Origin: JAPOXR01 sp965116115
Lineage (GTDB): Bacteria; Pseudomonadota; Alphaproteobacteria; Rhodobacterales; Rhodobacteraceae
Reading direction: 5' to 3'
DNA: 64,000 bases
NCBI GenBank assembly: GCA_965116115.1
Contig: OZ220486.1
Coordinates: 1,922,001-1,986,000, forward strand
Both the position numbers and the translations under genes were made by a program. Shown one piece after another: positions 1 through 8,596 of this stretch. Position 1 is the first letter of the stretch. Each line of letters begins with the position of its first letter. The notes under the pieces were generated by a model. It was given only the letters and a program-made list of their open reading frames with translations, was not told the origin of the DNA and searched no databases.

Positions 1-262
1 GGATGTCCGCGTCAAGGTTCGGGGAAGACAGCTCTATCCTTGATCGGCAGCAATGGGCCTCCGATGGCACGCGAAAAATCAAGAGTTAGGACTTTGAAAG
101 GTGCCGGTCTGCATCCGGCCGCTCTTCTGCTGCGGAGTCGGGCCGTTTCGCTGGGTGGCGCTGTCTGGTGATCTTGAGGACATCCGCCGCACCGACGACA
201 AGGTCAGGGAGCTTCTTCCCGACGACCGCCATCTGGACAACTGGCTGTGGCTGGCGCGCCCT
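1..262 (+). pseudogene. hutU: urocanate hydratase, internal fragment (5' side of the insertion cluster)
   Basis: From about 130 to 262 the frame reads RPLFC, then GPFRWVALSGDLEDI and ELLPDD, close to the conserved urocanase core around the NAD+-binding domain. The match stops at WLAR near 260, where IS4-type sequence begins. Upstream of 110 the similarity is weak and an in-frame stop or frameshift is visible. Urocanase converts urocanate to imidazolone propionate in histidine degradation. The next pieces of the same gene are at about 1666-1703 and 3589-3904, so the gene is broken. The start of hutU lies outside the window. Confidence 0.75.
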
Positions 263-1670
263 GCCTATGCCCCTTAATCTGCCGCTTGACCATTTCCGCG
301 GGGGCGGCGGACCGCGGGGAGGCCGGCAGAGGCTTTCAAGGTATCCGCTCCGTTTTCAGCGGTCTCCGTCCTTCTTGTCGGGGCGGAGCTTGCGGTAATC
401 GCGCTCAAGCCGCCCGCTGTCGGCGGGCATTTCGAGGAAAGCGGCGTCCGCGGCCAGCCGGGCATAGCCTCTCCAGAGGGTTTCATGCCCGGGCGGCGGG
501 GCCTTCGGGCGGTCGATGCAGCCGCCTTTGATAACCATGATCCGCACGGCGGATCCCAGGTCACCGGGGCGGATTTTCAGGCGTCTGCTTTCAGCGAAGA
601 CCCTGAGAGCCTCTATTTCGGCTGGCGAGAACAAGATATCAGCGGGCAGTTCAGGGGTTTCGCGCCCGAGCATGACCATGGCGTGCAGACGCCAGGCGAT
701 GACGGCCTTGACGGTCACCGCCCGTTCGATGCGCTCGCCTTCCTGATGGTTCAGATGTTCGGCCTTGCAGCCCGATTTGAGGATCCTGTGCCAGTCCTCG
801 ATCCGCCAGCGCAGAGCGTACCAGCGGAGGATGCGCCGGGCGTTCTTCGCCGTTGCCGCCGGCAGGCCGGTCAGCAGCTTCCAGACCGGAGGCGCTTCCT
901 CCCGGGCGCTGAGCAGCGTCAGGGAGACCGCGGTTCCGCCGATGTCCGCGGGGGGGGGGGGGGGAGGAATATCGACCTTCTCCCAGCGCAGGGCGACATC
1001 CGCCTGCCGGGCCTGACGGAGCGGTCCGGCCTTCTGACCGCGGGCCGGAACGCGCGCCGAAGAGCGCGGCACGTCTATGAGGGCGCGTCCGCGCTCCGGC
1101 TGAGCCGACAGCCTGGCGAACAGCTTCTCCCCGCCGATCTTCGCGCGCACGAGGAGATTGATGTTCTTCAGCCGGCGGGGCACTGGTCGAAAAGGGCGAA
1201 GAAATCGGCTTCCCGGTCCATGACCGCGACCGCGTTCACACCCTCCGGCACGAAACCGGCAGCGCCGCGCGCGCCGCGCAGCCAGCGGGCGGACTTGCGC
1301 TCCCCGGGAGGCCGGTCCCTTTCCGCCCCGCCGCCGTCCGGAGCGTCGAACTCGAAGCGCGGCGCTACTGGCGGAATCCCGTTCGCGGCATCGACCGCGA
1401 GCGTCGAATACATGTGCAGACCCGGAGTTCCCGGCGAACCTTGGCGGCGGGAGATGATGCCGAGACCGCGGCAGGCGCCGTGAGAGGCGAAGTTCAGGTC
1501 CGTGCCGTCCTGGATCATCAGAACCGTTTCACAGGCGGCGGCCCGGCGGCGCGTCCGCCCGCGGTGCGGAGCGAGGATGTTCTCCGGCGTCACTGCCGAT
1601 TCCGCCGGCTGGTCGATCAGGCGGTAATATCCTTTGATCAAAGCTCTGTCTCCCTGCGCGGCCGCCGGGA
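258..1670 (-). mobile_element. IS4-family (Tn5-like) insertion, ends approximate
   Basis: This block sits between two hutU pieces and contains a decayed Tn5-like transposase on the minus strand. The limits are set by where hutU similarity stops (about 260) and resumes (about 1666). No convincing terminal repeats or target duplication were found. About 45 hutU codons expected between the flanking pieces are missing, so a deletion accompanied or followed insertion. Confidence 0.6.
356..1641 (-). pseudogene. IS4-family transposase, frameshifted
   Basis: Two minus-strand frames make one DDE transposase. The first (1168-1641) has DGTDLNF and VMDREADFF, the first two catalytic Asp regions. The second (356-1183) has YALRWRIEDWH, the Y-(2)-R-(3)-E signature with the catalytic Glu. 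The frame changes near 1170-1183, inside the stretch that normally reads straight through to LLVRAK. The extreme N-terminus of Tn5-type enzymes is missing. A 15-base G run (950-964) encodes a run of prolines in the second part. The transposase is probably inactive. Confidence 0.8.
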
Positions 1671-1703
1671 ACGACTCTCCGGGACGGTCGCCTCGCCTAA
1701 CAG
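1666..1703 (+). pseudogene. hutU: urocanate hydratase, short middle fragment
   Basis: This stub between the IS4-type element and IS982 reads GRRERLSGTVASPNR, matching the urocanase segment GRDHLDSGSVASPNR. Joined across the IS982 target duplication it continues in frame into the C-terminal piece at 3589. That places the IS982 insertion inside hutU. Confidence 0.65.
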
Positions 1704-1795
1704 ACCTCAGTTCTGTTTAAGCGGTCGCTTTCATTTTCGGCTTGTTCGGGGTGAGCTGGTACGCAGCGACAGCTGAGAGAATGTGCACCATTGCG

Positions 1796-2629
1796 TTAGG
1801 TAGTGGACTCAATTATCCCTTTTGCGTCATTCCGCAGCAGGCAGCGGATGACGGTCAGGATGACAGCGGCGGCGAAGTTGCGGGCTCGCTTGTCAAAGCG
1901 GGTCGCGACCCGCCGGAACTCTTTGATTCTTCCGAAGAAACGCTCAATGACATTGCGCTTCGCATAGACAGCTTTATCCAGCGGCCGCTGCTGCCTGCGG
2001 TTCGACTTCGACGGAATGACGGCCCGGCAGCCGGCTTCCGCCGTTTGCTTGAGAACGGCCTCGGCATCGTAAGCCTTGTCGGCGATCAGGACGCAGCCGG
2101 CTTCAAGGCCGTCAAGAAGGGGCGCCGCCTCGGCGCAGTCGGCGGCCTGCCCGGGCGACAGGCGCATGCGGCGCAGCCCGCCCTTGCCGTCGACCATGGC
2201 ATGAATCTTCGCAGGCTGTCCGCCCCGGGAACGCCCGATCTCCTGCGGCTCGCCGTCCTTGCGCGACCCGGCGGCACAGTGGTGAGCGCGGATCGACGAC
2301 GAGTCGATCATCCGGCTCCGCGGCGCCGGATCGCCGTCGTCCTTTTCGTCCGCGGCTTCTTCTTCCGCTTCTTCAAGTCGTTGACGATCTTCAAGAATCT
2401 TCTGCCAGCGGCCCGATTTGCTCCAGCGGGTAAAACGGTTGTAACAGGTCGTGTAAGGCCCGTAACGCTCCGGCAAATCCCGCCATGGCATGCCGGTGCG
2501 CAGCACGAAAAATATACTGGCTGTTACCTTACGGTCGTCCTTGCGCGGCGGCCCGGGCAGACCTTTCGGCATCACACGCTCCATCCGCTGCCATTGCTCG
2601 TTCGTCATATCATGCCGGCTGCCGATCAT
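1796..2629 (-). CDS. IS5-family transposase (277 aa)
   Basis: This is a complete DDE transposase of the IS427 type in one continuous frame. The N-terminal domain has MTNEQWQRMERVMP, GPPRKDDRK and PWRDLPERYGP. The catalytic Asp residues are in RMIDSSSIRAHH and LIADKAYDAEA. The C-terminal segment VIERFFGRIKEFRRVATRFDK carries the Glu. Many IS427 relatives need a frameshift to join two ORFs; this copy does not. The stop codon overlaps the flanking TA duplication. It is the only intact transposase in the hutU insertion cluster. Confidence 0.9.
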   Translation of the reverse strand: MIGSRHDMTNEQWQRMERVMPKGLPGPPRKDDRKVTASIFFVLRTGMPWRDLPERYGPYTTCYNRFTRWSKSGRWQKILEDRQRLEEAEEEAADEKDDGDPAPRSRMIDSSSIRAHHCAAGSRKDGEPQEIGRSRGGQPAKIHAMVDGKGGLRRMRLSPGQAADCAEAAPLLDGLEAGCVLIADKAYDAEAVLKQTAEAGCRAVIPSKSNRRQQRPLDKAVYAKRNVIERFFGRIKEFRRVATRFDKRARNFAAAVILTVIRCLLRNDAKGIIESTT

Positions 2630-2717
2630 TTCAAATCTCCTTTGAGCATTCTCACCGCTGGTCGCGCGGCACTGTGCCGCAACCAGCTCAGCATGTCAAA
2701 TATTTGAGGACACAACC
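1799..2717 (-). mobile_element. IS5-family (IS427-like) element with TA target duplication
   Basis: The ends are imperfect inverted repeats: GGTAGTGGACTCAATTAT on the left, and GGTTGTGTCCTCAAATAT read from the right. TA at 1797-1798 and 2718-2719 flanks the 919-bp element. Removing the element and one TA restores the IS982 transposase reading SPTNAMV. This fixes the boundaries and shows that IS5 came after IS982. Confidence 0.9.
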
Positions 2718-3588
2718 TAGTCGGCGAGCGATGGCGGGTATGGACGAGACCGAGCTGCGATTTGAGCGCGTCAAAGACGGTTTCGACGATGAATCGTCTG
2801 CGCAGCAGGAGCTTGTCGATCATCGGCATGAGATAGTTCTTCATGTTCTTTCGGATGCCGGTGATCAGCTGCAGCCCGCGTTGCCGCAGCTTCATGAACA
2901 GTTTTTCGAGATATAGCCCTTGTCCGCGAAGATTTCGCCTTTCAAACCGCGGCTCACAGCGTCGAGCACGGCGCGGTCATCGACATTGCCCGGCGTGATT
3001 TTCAGGGCTGTGATCTCACTCTTGTCATTGATAATGACATGCAGCTTGAAGCCGTAAAACCAGACTGTGGAAGTGCGCCCGCGCGCCGCTGGGCCAGCGA
3101 ACACCTTGTTGCGGCTGATCCTGCGGTTACAGCAGACTGGTATATGGCTGCTGTCAGCGATGCAGACGCCGGTTTTTTCACCCGAAAGGCAGTGCATCAG
3201 CAGGCACAGCGGCATGAACAGACGCGGCTGCAGCGTCACGAACCGGCCATAGCTCGGCAGCTCGCCGAACAGGCTGCGGCAGTGCTGGCATACGCCGTAC
3301 AGGTAGAACAGCTTGAAACAGCGAAACCCGCTCAAATGAAAAAACACCATGATGAACAGCATCTCCGACATGGAGAGCTTCCCGGCCCTGCGCCGCTTCG
3401 CGGAGCCGGGGATCAGGCAGTGTTTTTACTGTTCTTCGTAGACTTTCATGAAATCATCGAGACAGGTGAACAAGGCTTCTTTATGAATGTGCACGGGAGA
3501 TCTCCAGTTTGATAAACTACTGAAACCGTGAATCATTTTTCAAGAGATTTGAGAATCCCCTGACTGAAACCTTAAACAGAACTGGGGT

Positions 3589-3904
3589 TAACAGGGAAAG
3601 CGAGGCGATGCGCGACGGCTCGGATACGGTGTCGGATTGGCCGCTCCTGAATGCGATGCTGAATGTGGCCTCCGGCGCGGCCTGGATGTTGATCCATCAC
3701 GAAGGCGGCGTCGGAATCGGGTATTCGCAGCATGCCGGCATGGTGGTCATGGCCGACGGGACGGAATCTGCGGCAATGCGTCTCTGCCGTGTGCTCTGGA
3801 ACGACTCAGCAAGCAGGATCATGCGCCATGCGGACGCTGGCTGTCCGGAGGCGCTTGAATGTGCCGCCGGCATGACGCTGGATCTTCCGTCGGCTGAAGG
3901 TTGA
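3589..3904 (+). pseudogene. hutU: urocanate hydratase, C-terminal fragment
   Basis: Reading in frame from the IS982 target duplication gives NRESEAMRDGSDTVSDWPLLN, then HHEGGVGIGYSQHAGMVV, VLWNDSASRIMRHADAGC and a normal C-terminus ending LDLPSAEG. These are hallmark urocanase segments. About 105 codons remain. The product cannot be made because of the upstream insertions. Confidence 0.9.
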
Positions 3905-4138
3905 GTTGCCGGCCTATCCGTTTAACGGGTTCCGCGGAACCGCCCGACTGGACGGAGTTTGCAACCCTTTGCAGCCGTCGTCGGAAAAGTTGCAGGCGGG
4001 TAACTGTTCATATAATCGTCGCACGAACATGCTCTTTGGCGGAAAACGGATCGGGAGTCCGATCAAGCGTTCCGCTCCGGGCAGCCATTCGGCGGTGTTC
4101 TGGGCCGGAGAGGCGAACGAGTTCTTGAGGAGATTTCA
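3905..4138 (+). promoter_or_regulatory. upstream region of the amino-acid symporter gene
   Basis: These 234 bp lie between the hutU fragment and the symporter. No credible ORF is present. A GAGGAG ribosome-binding site lies at 4128-4133, about 7 nt before the ATG at 4139. The promoter must lie here, but no specific -35/-10 pair can be defended. Confidence 0.4.
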
Positions 4139-5533
4139 ATGGACTGGCTGAATGACACTATCAATTCGATAAATTCCTTCGCATGGGGCCCGCCCATGCT
4201 CGGCATGCTGGGCGTGACCGGCCTGCTGCTGACTTTGGGCTTGGTGTTCATGCCATGGCGGAAGGTCGGCTACGGCTTCCGGCTGCTTTTCGACAAAGAG
4301 GCCGTCGGCAACGGCGAGGTGAAGCCGTTCAACGCCTTGATGACGGCCTTGTCGGCGACCGTGGGAACTGGAAACATCGCCGGCGTCGCAACCGCGATCG
4401 CGCTGGGCGGGCCTGGGGCGATCTTCTACATGTGGCTGATCGCCTTGTTCGGAATGGCCACCAAATATGCCGAGGCGGTCTGTGCCGTCACTTATCGGGA
4501 AGTCGACGCCACAGGCAAGTATGTCGGCGGACCCATGTACTACCTGCGCAACGGCGTCGGGGAGTTCGCTCCGGAACTCGGAAAATGGCTGGGCATCGCA
4601 TTCGCGGTATTCGGGGCCGTGGCTGCATTCGGCATCGGCAACGCGGTGCAGGTGAATTCGATGGCATCGGCTCTGGTGGACAGCTTCGGCGTGCCGACTT
4701 GGGCGACCGGCGCCGTCGTCGCCGCGCTTGCCGGCTTCGTCGTGATCGGCGGAATCAGACGCATCGGCGACGTGGCCGGCAAACTGGTGCCCGCCATGAT
4801 CGTTCTCTATGTCGCCGCCGCCCTGCTGATTATTATCATCAACATCGCCAAGGTCCCCGAGGCCATCGGCATGATCTTCACCTATGCGTTCACGCCTGCG
4901 GCCGCCACTGGCGGATTTGCCGGCGCGGCGGTGGCGGCTGCCATTCGCTTCGGCGTTGCACGCGGTGTTTTTTCAAACGAGTCCGGGTTGGGTTCGGCGG
5001 CAATCGCGCATGCCGCGGCGCAGACGAACAGTCCGGTTCGTCAAGGCGTCATCGCGATGCTCGGCACGTTCATCGACACCATCGTCGTCTGCACCATGAC
5101 GGCTCTCGTGATCTTGACCTCGGGCACCTGGGTCCTGATCGGTGCTGACGGTGGAGGCTTGACAGGGGCCGTCCTCACCTCGACCAGCTTCGACGTTTCG
5201 ATTGCCGGTGGCAAATACATCGTCACCATCGCTCTGGCGGTGTTCGCCTTCACCACGATTCTGGGCTGGTCCTACTACGGCGAGCGGTGCTGGCAGTATC
5301 TCTTCAGCGAGAAGAGCCTGATGATCTACCGCGGCCTGTGGGTGCTTGCGGCTCTCGTGTTCGCCAATCTCAAGGTCGACTTCGTCTGGAACCTGTCGGA
5401 CACCCTCAACGGGCTGATGGCGATTCCGAATCTGATCGGTTTGATCCTGCTGGCGCCAATGGTGTTCAAGGTCACCCGGGTCTATTTCGAGGATGCGGGC
5501 ACTCCGCTCTCTCAGCCGCTCCCCAAACGCTGA
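4139..5533 (+). CDS. alanine/glycine:cation symporter (AGCS family)
   Basis: A 464-aa polytopic inner-membrane protein of the AgcS/AlsT type, which takes up alanine or glycine with Na+ or H+. The family signature VGTGNIAGVATAIALGGPGA lies at about residues 74-94. Further conserved segments are GGPMYYLRNG, VPAMIVLYV and RGVFSNESGLGSAA (about 275-290), with roughly ten hydrophobic segments. Length is normal for the family (450-480). A strong ribosome-binding site supports the start. It stands alone, next to the dead hutU. Whether the two were functionally linked (amino-acid catabolism) is conjecture. Confidence 0.9.
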   Translation: MDWLNDTINSINSFAWGPPMLGMLGVTGLLLTLGLVFMPWRKVGYGFRLLFDKEAVGNGEVKPFNALMTALSATVGTGNIAGVATAIALGGPGAIFYMWLIALFGMATKYAEAVCAVTYREVDATGKYVGGPMYYLRNGVGEFAPELGKWLGIAFAVFGAVAAFGIGNAVQVNSMASALVDSFGVPTWATGAVVAALAGFVVIGGIRRIGDVAGKLVPAMIVLYVAAALLIIIINIAKVPEAIGMIFTYAFTPAAATGGFAGAAVAAAIRFGVARGVFSNESGLGSAAIAHAAAQTNSPVRQGVIAMLGTFIDTIVVCTMTALVILTSGTWVLIGADGGGLTGAVLTSTSFDVSIAGGKYIVTIALAVFAFTTILGWSYYGERCWQYLFSEKSLMIYRGLWVLAALVFANLKVDFVWNLSDTLNGLMAIPNLIGLILLAPMVFKVTRVYFEDAGTPLSQPLPKR

Positions 5534-5646
5534 CCGCAGCCGCCGCACGGTCGCCGAGTGACAACAGGCCGAAGCGAGAACGAAAACGGCGGCGCTTGCA
5601 GGCACCGCCATCGACGCTCGCTCAAAACTACTGTATGCACACATCT

Positions 5647-5696
5647 GGCCATCGCAACCATCTTTATTTGCGATGGCCCCGCCCCACCGGCGGGGC
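5647..5696. terminator. two overlapping hairpins after the symporter gene
   Basis: A perfect 11-bp stem pairs GGCCATCGCAA (5647-5657) with TTGCGATGGCC (5668-5678). A second 8-bp stem pairs GCCCCGCC (5676-5683) with GGCGGGGC (5689-5696). They share 5676-5678, so only one can form fully. No T run follows either on the plus strand. They may act as a bidirectional terminator or mRNA 3'-end stabiliser. Confidence 0.5.
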
Positions 5697-5700
5697 TTCG

Positions 5701-5932
5701 CTATTGCACGGAAAGCGTAAGGATTCCGGCGAGATCGCCCTGAACGTCGATCTCCACCTTGCCATCAACCGGCGTGAGCACGATTTTTCGACCAGCGTTC
5801 TTATGATATCGGCCACCTCCATCCGCCTCTCGCCGTATTCGTTCTGCAATGCATCATAGAGTTGCTGAACGCGTGAGCGGTACATTTCTGCCATTGAAGG
5901 ATGCAGAAGCGGCGGCGGGTCGTCGGCTGTTT
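5701..5932 (-). pseudogene. serine recombinase, C-terminal remnant
   Basis: Minus-strand frames read MYRSRVQQLYDAL and ADIIRTLVEK, then after a one-base shift KIVLTPVDGKVEIDVQGDLA and ILTLSVQ, ending in TAG at 5701-5703. This is the C-terminal tail of large serine recombinases of phage or conjugative-element type. The catalytic N-terminal domain is absent. The shift is at the AAA run in the EK codons. It is a trace of an old integrated element and ends on its right at a repeat copy beginning at 5933. Confidence 0.7.
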
Positions 5933-5994
5933 CTAGTAGTCAAACATGGCAGAATTGATGGCACTGGCGGGTTGGGAGCAGCAACCGGAAGCGT
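5933..5994 (+). repeat. IS-end-like repeat, copy 1
   Basis: A segment of about 60 bp beginning CTAGTAGTCAAACATGGCAG is repeated with few differences at 45187-45247. It resembles the IS630 terminal repeat at 60007 (GTAGTCTGACACAG). It is probably the end of a lost IS630-like element or MITE. Confidence 0.55.
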
Positions 5995-6210
5995 TAAACT
6001 CGCGCCCGTACAACCATGAAATGTGTCAACGGGATCGGGCGGCGGCCGGATCAGCCCACCTCCGCATTCTTCCAAACGGCACTTCGGCGGTTTCAGCGAC
6101 CGGGGGGGGGGTGGCTGCCTGCGCTGTTTCCACGGCTCGGGAAGGAAAAGCCTACGGGAAAAAATTCCTGAATCGGACATCGTGTTCTTATCTGGCTTGG
6201 CAAGACGAGT

Positions 6211-8280
6211 TCAGCCATCGTCGTCGTCCTCCTGAGAGACCGGCTGCGCGGACCGGAGGATTTCGATCTGTTTCCCGCCTTGATATATACCCGCTTCATC
6301 AGATGGTTCGAGATGAAGCGCGCCTGCGAAGGCGCGGACTTCTTCGGTCGAGGTCCGGAAGCTGTTTTTCCTGATTTCACCGCCCACCCGCAGATGGAAG
6401 CGGAGTCGGGTTACGGCTTCTGTCAGAAGCTGGATTGCCGGAACGGCTCGGACAGCCTTCGCCAGATCCAGCGGGGTGAGACCGTCCTTATCGCGGGCGG
6501 TCGCATCCGCCCCTGCGTCTAGCAGGGCACGGACGGCGGAATCTTGACCGGCCTCGGCCGCCCAGTGGAGCGGTGTCATGCCTCTTTCGTCGCGTTCACG
6601 GGGATCGGCGTTCTCTTTAAGGCAACGCATGACCGCGGCGGCGCTGATCAGAGCCGCTTCATGCAGGAACGATTGGCCGATCCTGCCCCTCCAGTCAGGA
6701 GGCAGGCGCTTGATGGCTAATCCTGATTCCGCCGCCATGCCAGGGATGTCCAAGGCGGTGAACCCGGCCCGGGCGGCGCGGTTTCTGTCCTCTTCTGTGA
6801 AGAGTGGAGAGACCACGAATTTCTTCAGTCCGCTTTCCGAAAGGGTCTGCTTGGATATTTCTTCGGCCTTTTTGTTAACTGCCTTGATGAAAGCGGAAAA
6901 GTCCCGGCTGGTTTTGTCCAGCCTGTGATTTTCCGGGTTTCGCTTGCAGCTTACCAAGGTGACAGGACGGGCCGGATCCTGCGGACGACCGCGGACGACC
7001 GCGATATCAATCTCTTGATCCTGCTGGTAGGCTCCGCAGCGGCAGTAAGTTGTGTCCGGCAGGGTTTCGAAATACTGGGCGGCTAATTTCTCAAGAGTTT
7101 TGCCCTCGATTTCCTTCAGGCGCGTCATCCGTTCGTCCGGCAACTCGTCCGGCTGCAGCTTTTCCTCTGCCTCCAATTCGTTGTCCTTCTTCGCGATTTC
7201 GGGGAAGACGCGCAGTTGGAACAGAGTGTTGTTGTTTGCCAGCCGCAAACGGTTCGGGCCTGGCCCCTTGAACGGTCTGTAGCGTTCCATCAACTCCAGA
7301 TAATCGGTCAGAACATCCAGCGGTTCATCGATTTCCTCATACCCTTTCCCCCGCATCTTCAAAACAAGGTCGGAATACACATGTTTGCCGCCCTCCGGCC
7401 GTTCGCGGGCGGTCCAGAGTATCATCGCGCGCTGGGGTTGTCCGAGTTCAACATAGGCACGGTAATCCCAACGCTCTTCAGGGACTTGTTCCAAGAGTTC
7501 CGCTTGACTCTTAAGGAACGCCGCCCGCCATTCATCATCGCTGTGCCAGCCGTCCATTTGCGAAAGATGCCCGAACAACTCCTTGTCGTTTGAGAACTGC
7601 TCCCAGAGTCTGGGCAGACCGCCGAAGGCGGTCCATAAGGTCAGGAAGCGGCCGGGATGATCCAGGAACCTCTGTTCTTCCGCCATTTCCAGCACTGTCT
7701 GAGCCTTCCATTGGTTCAACTTAACTCCGGGGGCTAGCCGTCCACTCAGCGGTTGATCGCATTTGAACAGACTTTTGAGCTTTTGCTGATGGCTGCCCAT
7801 AACAAACAGCTTTCCCGGCGGCCTCCATGATCTTGAAGGCCTGGCGGCGTCGATCAGCATTTTGATCGGGCCTTCAAGCTTCTGATCTTTGGCGAGATGA
7901 AACTCGTCCAGAACAATGGTGACATTCTTATCCAGCAACGGGCGCAGAATCGCAGTGAATTTAAACATAGGCTGATTTTCATCGGCGTAAGCGGCATCCA
8001 GTTCAGCCGCTGTTACGGCCGGTACCGCCCGGTGCGCCGTCTCAAGCAGACGTTCGTCTCTCTCTTCCCTTTGCTCCCCGGGAACAAACTCGAAAGTCAG
8101 GGTGGACGGATTGTTTTCCGTGAGCGTTACGGCTTCTTCAACCAAACGCGATTTTCCTACGCCTCTTGTGCCTTCAATAAGTTTGGCAGTGAAACCCGGA
8201 CTTCGCATCATGAGAACCAGTCTGTCCAACTCCTCATGCCGCCCGTAGAACCGCCAGTCAGCTTGCCTCTCTCTAGTCAT
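6211..8280 (-). CDS. ATPase with PD-(D/E)XK-like nuclease domain and ankyrin repeats
   Basis: This gives a 689-aa protein from the ATG at 8280, chosen because GGAG lies 7 nt upstream; the ATG at 8295 adds 5 residues. Positions here count from 8295. Residues 42-49 GTRGVGKS are a Walker A motif and 126-132 TIVLDEF a Walker B, as in AAA/STAND ATPases of the archaeal-ATPase type. Residues 428-451 (QEIDIAVV ... VSCK) carry the E-x-D ... x-x-K pattern of restriction-like nucleases, as in the DUF234-type C-terminus. Residues about 550-628 hold two ankyrin repeats (GMTPLHWAAEAG, LLDAGADATARDKDGLTPL). The tail is acidic (EDDDDG). It is monocistronic, with mobile-element remnants downstream. Function is unknown; a defence or stress ATPase-nuclease is an inference. 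Confidence 0.75.
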   Translation of the reverse strand: MTRERQADWRFYGRHEELDRLVLMMRSPGFTAKLIEGTRGVGKSRLVEEAVTLTENNPSTLTFEFVPGEQREERDERLLETAHRAVPAVTAAELDAAYADENQPMFKFTAILRPLLDKNVTIVLDEFHLAKDQKLEGPIKMLIDAARPSRSWRPPGKLFVMGSHQQKLKSLFKCDQPLSGRLAPGVKLNQWKAQTVLEMAEEQRFLDHPGRFLTLWTAFGGLPRLWEQFSNDKELFGHLSQMDGWHSDDEWRAAFLKSQAELLEQVPEERWDYRAYVELGQPQRAMILWTARERPEGGKHVYSDLVLKMRGKGYEEIDEPLDVLTDYLELMERYRPFKGPGPNRLRLANNNTLFQLRVFPEIAKKDNELEAEEKLQPDELPDERMTRLKEIEGKTLEKLAAQYFETLPDTTYCRCGAYQQDQEIDIAVVRGRPQDPARPVTLVSCKRNPENHRLDKTSRDFSAFIKAVNKKAEEISKQTLSESGLKKFVVSPLFTEEDRNRAARAGFTALDIPGMAAESGLAIKRLPPDWRGRIGQSFLHEAALISAAAVMRCLKENADPRERDERGMTPLHWAAEAGQDSAVRALLDAGADATARDKDGLTPLDLAKAVRAVPAIQLLTEAVTRLRFHLRVGGEIRKNSFRTSTEEVRAFAGALHLEPSDEAGIYQGGKQIEILRSAQPVSQEDDDDG

Positions 8281-8596
8281 CTGTAACTCCGGCATTTTTT
8301 GTCCCGTCGCGCAGGCTTGCCCTCACCCCGGAAAGGGTCGGAGAAACAGATCCAAGACCGTCAGCGGGGCCTCGGTCAGCGGCGCAGGGCAGGGGGATGC
8401 GTTGTCCCATTTGCATGCGGCAGGGGCGATTTGCGGTAATCATGGGCTCTTCCTCTGGCGGTATTGGCCGTCAAAATCAACAGTCGCTTCAAAAAGGGCC
8501 GATAGCCACAGACTTTTCAGCCCGACTCCCGTCCCGATGAATTGCCCCTTTCACAGAAATACTCTACGGTCGATTGATATTAACGGAGATGACCAC
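8281..8596. other. divergent intergenic region, no gene seen
   Basis: This lies between the divergently transcribed ATPase gene and the cyclophilin gene. A plus-strand frame runs open from 8402 into the cyclophilin, but the signal peptide and ribosome-binding site put the true start at 8597. No RNA gene or clear operator was recognised. Confidence 0.5.

Larger units (their letters stand above)
1717..3490 (-). pseudogene. IS982-family transposase, interrupted, frameshifted and with a stop
   Basis: The minus strand shows the IS982 DDE core at 2892-3371: CIADSSHIPVC, GFKLHVIIND and KGEIFADKGYISK. Three lesions are visible. There is a TAA at 3426-3428 in the N-terminal part. One A is missing near 2902 (KGYISKN instead of KGYISKKLF), moving the rest to the frame of 2626-2895. 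Then comes the IS5 insertion. The last codons (NAMVHILSAVAAYQ...) lie beyond the IS5 and end at 1717. The transposase cannot be made as a single protein. Confidence 0.85.
1704..3588 (-). mobile_element. IS982-family element carrying a nested IS5
   Basis: Terminal inverted repeats match at 17 of 18 positions: ACCTCAGTTCTGTTTAAG at 1704-1721, and the complement of ACCCCAGTTCTGTTTAAG at 3571-3588. The element is flanked by a perfect 6-bp duplication, TAACAG, at 1698-1703 and 3589-3594. The ACCC tip is typical of IS982. Without the nested IS5 (1799-2717 plus one TA) the element is about 965 bp, the usual IS982 size. Confidence 0.9.

Noticed and set aside
485..1483. 332-aa plus-strand ORF
   Set aside because: It is antisense to the IS4-type transposase, which carries the DDE and Y-R-E motifs; the plus frame has no family signature.
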